DNA of 64,000 nt, taken from the NCBI RefSeq assembly GCF_004363075.1, contig NZ_SNYN01000008.1, forward strand, positions 87,935 to 151,934, in the 5' to 3' direction. This DNA comes from Actinorugispora endophytica (GTDB lineage: Bacteria; Actinomycetota; Actinomycetes; Streptosporangiales; Streptosporangiaceae). The translations under genes were made by a program, and so were the position numbers. Each line of letters opens with the position of its first letter. Position 1 is the stretch's first letter. Shown in pieces: positions 59,126-64,000 of the stretch. Below the pieces are notes generated by a model that did no database searches, had not been told where the DNA came from, and worked only from the letters and a program-made list of their open reading frames with translations.

Positions 59126-59791
59126 ATGATCCGCGTACTTCTGGCCGACGACCAGGCACTGGTCCGGGCGGGTTTCCGGGCGCTGCTCAACAGCGCCCCC
59201 GACATCAGCGTGGTCGCCGAGGCCGCGGACGGCGCCGAGGCGGTCCGGCTCGCCGCCGGGGAGCGCCCCGACGTCGCGCTGATGGACATCCGCATGCCCG
59301 GTGTGGACGGCCTGGCCGCGACCGAGCGCATCCTCGCCGACCCCCGCCTGGAGTCCACCCGGGTCGTCATCCTGACCACCTTCGACCTCGACGAGTACAT
59401 CTTCGAGGCGCTGCGCATGGGCGCGAGCGGGTTCCTGGTCAAGGACACCGAACCCGAGGACCTGCTGAACGGGGTCCGGGTGGTGGCCAGGGGCGACGCG
59501 CTGCTGTCGCCGAACGTCACCCGGCGCATCATCGCCGACTACGCCAAGCGCCCGCGCCGCCCCGAGCCCGCCGAGCGGCTGGACAGCCTGACCGACCGCG
59601 AACGCGAGGTGGTGGCGCTGGTCGGGACGGGACTGTCGAACGAGGAGATCGCGCGCCGGCTGGTGCTGAGCCCGGCGACGGCCAAGACCCACGTGAGCCG
59701 CGCGATGGTCAAGCTGCGCGTGCGCGACCGCGCCCAACTGGTGGTGCTCGCCTACGAGACGGGCCTGGTGACGCCGGGCTGGGCGGGGTAG
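59126..59791 (+). CDS. NarL/LuxR family response regulator
   Basis: 221-residue regulator: receiver domain with D-D at 9-10 (L-L-A-D-D-Q), phospho-acceptor Asp in L-M-D-I-R-M-P-G, Lys in L-V-K-D-T; C-terminal LuxR helix-turn-helix (L-T-D-R-E-R-E-V-V-A-L-V, L-S-N-E-E-I-A-R-R-L). Partner of the preceding kinase. The adjacent cydAB genes may be a target, but this is inference. Confidence 0.95.
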   Translation: MIRVLLADDQALVRAGFRALLNSAPDISVVAEAADGAEAVRLAAGERPDVALMDIRMPGVDGLAATERILADPRLESTRVVILTTFDLDEYIFEALRMGASGFLVKDTEPEDLLNGVRVVARGDALLSPNVTRRIIADYAKRPRRPEPAERLDSLTDREREVVALVGTGLSNEEIARRLVLSPATAKTHVSRAMVKLRVRDRAQLVVLAYETGLVTPGWAG

Positions 59792-60025
59792 CCGGCCGAA
59801 CGGCCCGGCGTCCGGCGCGGAGGTCTGCGGCGGCCCGCCACGGAAGCCCCCACGACCCCGAGGCGGGCCGGGGTCTCCCCCTACACCCGGGGGAGCAACG
59901 GCTCCGCTCCCGGCACCCTCCGCGCGGTAGGGCGGGTGCCCCCTCCCGGACGATGCGCCCCGGGCCCCTCGGCGGCCACCATCGGTCGTGTCCCTACGAC
60001 GACGGTCCGCCGAGGAGAGTCCCCC

Positions 60026-61264
60026 GTGTTCGACGACCCACTGATGTGGGCGCGGCTGCAGTTCGCGCTGACGGCAGGCATCCACTACATGTTCGTGGCC
60101 TTCACCCTCGGCATGGCCCCGATGATCCTGGGCGCGCAGCTGGGCGCCACGCTGCGCGGAGACGCGGCGCGCATGGCGGCGGTGCGGTTCTGGGGCGGGC
60201 TCTACGTCGTCAACTACGGCATGGGCGTGCTCTCGGGCCTGGTGATGGAGCTGCAGCTGGCGCTGAACTGGAGCGGGCTGAACGACGTGTTCGGCCACGT
60301 GTTCAGCGCGCCGCTGGCCATCGAGACGGTCGCCGCGTTCTTCGTCGAGTCCACCTTCCTCGGCCTGTGGATCTTCGGCTGGGACCGGATGAACCGGTGG
60401 GCGCACCTGGCCGCGTTCGGCGTGGTGACGCTGACCGCGTACCTGTCGGCCTTCTGGGTGCTGGTCTCCAACGGCTTCCTGAAGAACCCGGTCGGCTTCG
60501 AGATGCGCGGCGGGGTGGCGGTGCTGACCGACCCGGCCGCGCTGGTCGCCAACCCGTCGGCGCTGCTGGCGTTCGGCCACGTGGCCTCCAGCACCCTGCT
60601 GGTGGGCGGCCTGGTGACGGCCGCGGTCAGCGCCTACCACCTGCGCCGCGGCGACGACCCCGACGGGATGTTCGGCCGGGGCGTCCGGCGCGGGCTCCTG
60701 GTCACCGCGCTCGCGGTCATGCCGACCCCGGCGTTCGGCGGCACGCAGTACGCGCTGCGCGGCGCCCCGGCGACCAGCGGCCAGACCCTCGACGAGGCCG
60801 AGATCGAGCGGATCGAGGCCGCCGGGGCCGGGGCCGCGCCGGTGCTCGCCGACATCGGCAACGCCGTGATGACCCTGTCCTGGCTGCTCGTCCTCCTCCT
60901 GACCTCGGTCTCGCTCCTGGTCTGGCTGCTGCGCGGACTGGACCGCTGGCGCTGGTTCCACGCGCTGCTGGTGTTCGCGCCCGTGCTGCCGCTGGCCGCG
61001 AGCGTCGCCGGCTGGCTCTACCGGGAGCTCGGCCGCCAGCCGTGGGCGGTCAGGCACCACATGACCACGGCCGACGCGGTGACGGAGATGTCCGGGGGCA
61101 TGGCGGCGACCTCGTTCTTCCTGTTCACCGGCGCGTTCGCGGTCCTCGCCTGCGTCACCTGGTGGCTCATCGCGCGGTTCGCCCGGCGCGGCCCCGAAGG
61201 CGGCCCGCTGGCCCCCGCTCCCGATCCCGGCGCCGAACCGGCCAGCCCGATCCACACCTACTGA
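60026..61264 (+). CDS. cydA: Cytochrome bd ubiquinol oxidase subunit I
   Basis: 412-residue membrane oxidase subunit, shorter than most CydA (about 450-520). Near the start, T-A-G-I-H-Y-M-F-V has the haem ligand His20; G-R-Q-P-W is conserved near 360; the quinol-loop region is short. The GTG at 60026 is chosen because gaggaga lies upstream and the helix I pattern starts right there. It forms the terminal oxidase with CydB; no cydCD is adjacent. Quinone is probably menaquinone in this organism (menA at 33945). Confidence 0.9.
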   Translation: MFDDPLMWARLQFALTAGIHYMFVAFTLGMAPMILGAQLGATLRGDAARMAAVRFWGGLYVVNYGMGVLSGLVMELQLALNWSGLNDVFGHVFSAPLAIETVAAFFVESTFLGLWIFGWDRMNRWAHLAAFGVVTLTAYLSAFWVLVSNGFLKNPVGFEMRGGVAVLTDPAALVANPSALLAFGHVASSTLLVGGLVTAAVSAYHLRRGDDPDGMFGRGVRRGLLVTALAVMPTPAFGGTQYALRGAPATSGQTLDEAEIERIEAAGAGAAPVLADIGNAVMTLSWLLVLLLTSVSLLVWLLRGLDRWRWFHALLVFAPVLPLAASVAGWLYRELGRQPWAVRHHMTTADAVTEMSGGMAATSFFLFTGAFAVLACVTWWLIARFARRGPEGGPLAPAPDPGAEPASPIHTY

Positions 61265-61280
61265 CGCCCAGGAGAACCCC

Positions 61281-62219
61281 GTGGAATCCCTCGCAGTCCT
61301 CTTCCTCGCCGTCCTGCTGGCGGGTTACTTCGTCCTGGCCGGATGCGATGTCGGGCTGGGCATGCTGATGCCGTACGTGGCCCGCGCCCCGGTCGAGCGC
61401 CGACGCCTCGCCTCCGCCATCGCCCCCTACTTCCTGGGGAGCGAGGTGTGGCTGGTCGCCTCCGTGGGGGTGGTGGCCGGGCTCTTCCCCGAGCTCAAGA
61501 GCGAGGCCGTGACCGGGAACTGGCCGCTGTTCGTCGCGCTGCTGGCCGGATGGCTGTGGCGGGACGCCGGCCTCTGGCTGCGCGGCCGGGTGGAGAACCC
61601 CCGGTGGCACGCCGTCTGGGACGCGGCGATCGTGGCCGGGAGCTGGACGATCGCGCTGTCCTGGGGCCTGGTGCTGGCCTCCCTGTTGGGCGGCGGGGAG
61701 CTGTCCCCGCTGTTCGCGCCGCTGTGCGCGGTCGCGGTGGCGGTGCTGTTCGCGCTACGCGGGGCCGCGTTCGGCGCGGAGCGCCTGGTGCCCGGGGACG
61801 GCCAGGCGCACGCCTCGGACCCGGCCGAGTCCGCCGACGTGGCCGCGCGGGCGACCCGCGCGCTGGCCCGGGCCGGACTGGTCGCGGTGCTCCTGGCCGC
61901 GGTCGCGGCCTGGGCGGCCGGCGGGGTGGACCGGGCCGCTCCGGCCCTCGTTCCGGGCGCCGTGCTGGCGGGCGCGCTCGCGGTGACGGCGGGCCTGTCC
62001 GGACCGCGCTGGTCCCGGCACACCTCGGCGCTGGCGATGGCCGCGCTTCCGCTGCTGGTGGCGCTCGGTGTGGAACTCCCCGTCTCCACCGCCGATCCGG
62101 GTTCCCTGACGCTGGTCGCCATGGCGGTCGCCCCGGCTCTTCCGGCCATGGTGATAGGCCAGATCTGGCTGTACCGAATGCTGCGCCGCCCCGCGGTCGT
62201 GTCCGGTTTCTTCGCCTGA
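61281..62219 (+). CDS. cydB: Cytochrome bd oxidase subunit II
   Basis: 312-residue membrane protein with about eight to nine helices; N-terminal G-C-D-V-G-L-G-M and G-S-E-V-W-L patterns fit CydB. It starts 16 bases after cydA. No haem ligands are expected in this subunit. Confidence 0.9.
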   Translation: MESLAVLFLAVLLAGYFVLAGCDVGLGMLMPYVARAPVERRRLASAIAPYFLGSEVWLVASVGVVAGLFPELKSEAVTGNWPLFVALLAGWLWRDAGLWLRGRVENPRWHAVWDAAIVAGSWTIALSWGLVLASLLGGGELSPLFAPLCAVAVAVLFALRGAAFGAERLVPGDGQAHASDPAESADVAARATRALARAGLVAVLLAAVAAWAAGGVDRAAPALVPGAVLAGALAVTAGLSGPRWSRHTSALAMAALPLLVALGVELPVSTADPGSLTLVAMAVAPALPAMVIGQIWLYRMLRRPAVVSGFFA

Positions 62220-62384
62220 GTCCCCGGCCTGCTCCCTCGGCGCGCCTCTCAAACCCCGGTGGCACGGGGTTGCCGGAACCGGCCAGACCGGTTGGCGATC
62301 TCGGCGGCGGGGAATCCCAGCCCACGTAACGAGCAGGAGCGATCCCGGTGCCGACCCACCGGATCCGATTCGGAGGAGGCCCCC

Positions 62385-62489
62385 ATGCCCCGGTCCGACC
62401 CCGCCGCACGCGGCGACTGCGGCTGCGGCTCCGGATGCGGCTGCGGCTGCCAGAACGGCGGTTCGTGCAGCTGCGGTGGGGGCTGCTGA
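62385..62489 (+). CDS. Small cysteine-rich metallothionein-like protein
   Basis: 34-residue protein whose second half is a dense Cys/Gly cluster, C-G-C-G-S-G-C-G-C-G-C..C-S-C-G-G-G-C, eight cysteines in 23 residues. The ATG at 62385 has a strong ggaggagg 5-12 bases upstream, and a terminator follows at 62550. The Cys-X-Cys pattern fits a metal-binding metallothionein, though small bacterial members differ in sequence. It was too short for standard gene finders to call reliably; the ribosome-binding site and terminator support it. Confidence 0.72.
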   Translation: MPRSDPAARGDCGCGSGCGCGCQNGGSCSCGGGC

Positions 62490-62549
62490 GCGCACCACCC
62501 CGGCCGGACACCACCGGGCGGTGGCAGGCCCCTTCCCCGCCCGCCCCCT

Positions 62550-62585
62550 GCACGGGCCGTCCCATGCCCCCGGGACGGCCCGTGC
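62550..62585 (+). terminator. Terminator after the metallothionein-like gene
   Basis: Perfect 14-bp inverted repeat (gcacgggccgtccc / gggacggcccgtgc) at 62550-62563 and 62572-62585, loop of 8. Confidence 0.75.
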
Positions 62586-62744
62586 GCCTTGCGCGGACGC
62601 GGCGCGCGGGTCCGGCTCCGGGACGGCCTTTCCGGCGCGCCCCGGCCGCTTCCCCCAAGGACAAGTACGAACAGCTATTTTTCACGTACTCTTGGTGATG
62701 ATCGTCGGCCGGGTAGGGGGCCCGGTCTGGGCGGGGGGAGACAC

Positions 62745-63113
62745 ATGATGTCCGCTGACATGTTCGCGTCGACTCCAGGGCAGCTCGATGAGCACGAGCG
62801 GCTGCGGATGTACGTGGAGGGCGTGCTCGAGCGCGCGGACCGGGCGGTCCCGTGGGGGCCCGAGACCGTCGGTGTTCCGGCGTCGGCGGGCGGGAGCGCC
62901 CTGATGCGGCTGAACGACGTCGCCTTCTACGCCAACGCCCGCCAGGAGGTCAGCGCGTTCGCCGCTCTCTGCCTGAACCTGCTGGCGCTGCACCGCCCGC
63001 GCGACGCGGGCGGCGTCTCCAGCGGGCCGGCCTGCGCGCTGCGGCGCTGCAACTGCTGCATGCTGCGCTGGCCCTGCCCGACCGTCCAGGAGATGACCGG
63101 TCTGCTGAAGTAG
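62745..63113 (+). CDS. Conserved hypothetical, Cys-rich C-terminus
   Basis: 122-residue protein, no family recognised with confidence. The N-terminal part is helical; the C-terminus has a cysteine cluster C-A-L-R-R-C-N-C-C-M-L-R-W-P-C-P that could bind a metal or form disulphides. Two tandem ATGs at 62745 and 62748; ggggag lies upstream. The gap before it is AT-richer (about 62664-62700) and probably holds the promoter. Confidence 0.65.
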   Translation: MMSADMFASTPGQLDEHERLRMYVEGVLERADRAVPWGPETVGVPASAGGSALMRLNDVAFYANARQEVSAFAALCLNLLALHRPRDAGGVSSGPACALRRCNCCMLRWPCPTVQEMTGLLK

Positions 63114-63177
63114 CGGCCCGCCCGCCCCCGGTCGGTCGCGTGGTGCGCACCGGTGGACCCTTGAGGATAATAGGGAC

Positions 63178-63870
63178 ATGCCCGCCCATCTCGGCTTGAT
63201 CGCCGCCGTCCGCGATCGTCTCCGCCGTTTCGCGGACCCCGGCAAGGCCGACTCCATGCGGCGGTACATGAAGTCGGTCATGCCCTTCCACGGCGTGCAG
63301 GCGGGACCGCGCCGCCGGGTCTTCGCCGAGGTCTTCGCCGCCAATCCGATCGAGGACCAGGAGACCTGGGAGGACACCGTCCGCACCCTCTGGCGGGTGG
63401 CCTCGCACCGCGAGGAGCGGTACGCGGCGGTGGAGCTGACCGGACACCGGCTCTACACCGCCTTCCAGACGCCCGCCACCGCGGCCCTGTACGAGGATCT
63501 GATCACCGCGGGCGCGTGGTGGGACTACGTGGACCCGCTCGCCGTCAACCGCGTCGGCCCCCTGCTGCGCGCGCACCCCACGGAACTGCGGCCGCTGGTC
63601 AGCGGATGGGCGCTGGCGGGCGACCTGTGGCTGCGCCGCAGCGCGATCCTGTGCCAGGTCGGCGCCGGGGCCGAGACCGACGCGGACCTTCTCCTCGGCT
63701 CCATCGAACCGAACCTGCGCCACCCCGACTTCTTCGTGCGCAAGGCCATCGGGTGGGCGCTGCGCGAGTACGCCAGGACCGATCCGGGCTCGGTCCTGAA
63801 GTTCGTCGACGAGCACGAGTCCCGCATCTCGGCCCTTTCCCGTCGCGAGGCGCTCAGGAACCTGCGCTAG
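63178..63870 (+). CDS. DNA alkylation repair protein (AlkD-like HEAT-repeat)
   Basis: 230-residue helical HEAT-repeat protein of the AlkD/AlkC superfamily that removes alkylated bases without flipping. Conserved features K-S-V-M-P-F-H-G-V, W-W-D-Y-V-D, W-L-R-R-S-A-I-L and F-F-V-R-K-A-I-G-W-A-L-R-E-Y. The catalytic Asp of the family is likely the D of W-D-Y-V-D. It is followed by a repeat fragment and the end of the window. Confidence 0.88.
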   Translation: MPAHLGLIAAVRDRLRRFADPGKADSMRRYMKSVMPFHGVQAGPRRRVFAEVFAANPIEDQETWEDTVRTLWRVASHREERYAAVELTGHRLYTAFQTPATAALYEDLITAGAWWDYVDPLAVNRVGPLLRAHPTELRPLVSGWALAGDLWLRRSAILCQVGAGAETDADLLLGSIEPNLRHPDFFVRKAIGWALREYARTDPGSVLKFVDEHESRISALSRREALRNLR

Positions 63871-64000
63871 GGAGGCTCCGGCGCGGGGGTGGATTCGGGC
63901 ACCGGTGGTTTTGTTGACGGTCGTGGGGGGGGGGGCCGGGGGGGGGGGGGGGGGGGGGGCCGGCCCCCCCCCCGGGGCCCGCCCCCCCCCCGGCGGCCGG
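63871..64000. repeat. Dispersed repeat fragment followed by G/C homopolymer artefact
   Basis: 63885-63925 (ctccggcgcgggggtggattcgggcaccggtg) matches the outer end of the repeat copies at 9.33 and 9.77 kb. From about 63926 the sequence is runs of G and C. This looks like a sequencing or assembly failure at a repeat, not real DNA. Confidence 0.7.

Overview
This is a 64 kb stretch of a high-GC Gram-positive chromosome. It is an actinomycete: GTG and TTG starts are common, and the gene order matches the conserved recA/ftsK/dapA/pnp/nusA block known from Streptomyces and relatives. The cytochrome bd genes, RNase Y beside recX, and the repeat content make a Streptosporangiales or Nocardiopsaceae member likely, but the genus is inference.

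Left part (1-14.8 kb): the 5' end of a dioxygenase-like gene, an orphan cytochrome P450, miaB, a glutamate-type ABC uptake operon (gluABCD), an S9 peptidase, RNase Y (rny), recX and recA. The recA gene is interrupted by a full-length intein with a LAGLIDADG endonuclease domain and has a LexA-type box upstream. A DUF3046 gene follows.

Second part (14.8-27.2 kb): a GNAT gene, then a sugar locus (ROK repressor, binding protein, two permeases, GH3 enzyme, no ATPase) probably for GlcNAc-containing oligosaccharides. Next come an Rrf2 regulator, Dps, a ClgR-like regulator, cinA, pgsA, rimO and a RodZ-like protein. The chain rimO-pgsA-cinA is translationally coupled through two GTGA overlaps.

Third part (27.4-41 kb): ftsK, rnj-dapA (ATGA overlap), a small holin-like membrane protein, then a plus-strand insert with a GNAT, menA, a lipoprotein/OmpA pair and glpK-glpF. 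After that come dapB and an M16 peptidase.

Fourth part (41-56 kb): the translation/RNA block, all on the minus strand and transcribed right to left: rimP, nusA, ylxR, infB, a DUF503 gene, rbfA, truB, ribF, rpsO, pnp. To its right are two ferritin-like genes and proS.

Right part (56-64 kb): a spermidine-synthase-like methyltransferase, an unknown protein, a NarL-type two-component system, cydAB, a 34-residue cysteine-rich metallothionein-like gene, a Cys-rich hypothetical and an AlkD-like protein. The last ~75 bases are G/C homopolymer and look like an assembly artefact.

The most unusual things not explained by genes are intergenic. There is a family of long hairpins whose outer arms are GATCTTG...CAAGATC with differing inner stems (five clear members, one perfect over 35 bp). 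A separate dispersed repeat, found next to gene ends, is present twice in inverted orientation at 9.3-9.8 kb, once at 45.7 kb, and in part at the right end. No tRNA, rRNA, CRISPR array or insertion sequence was seen.
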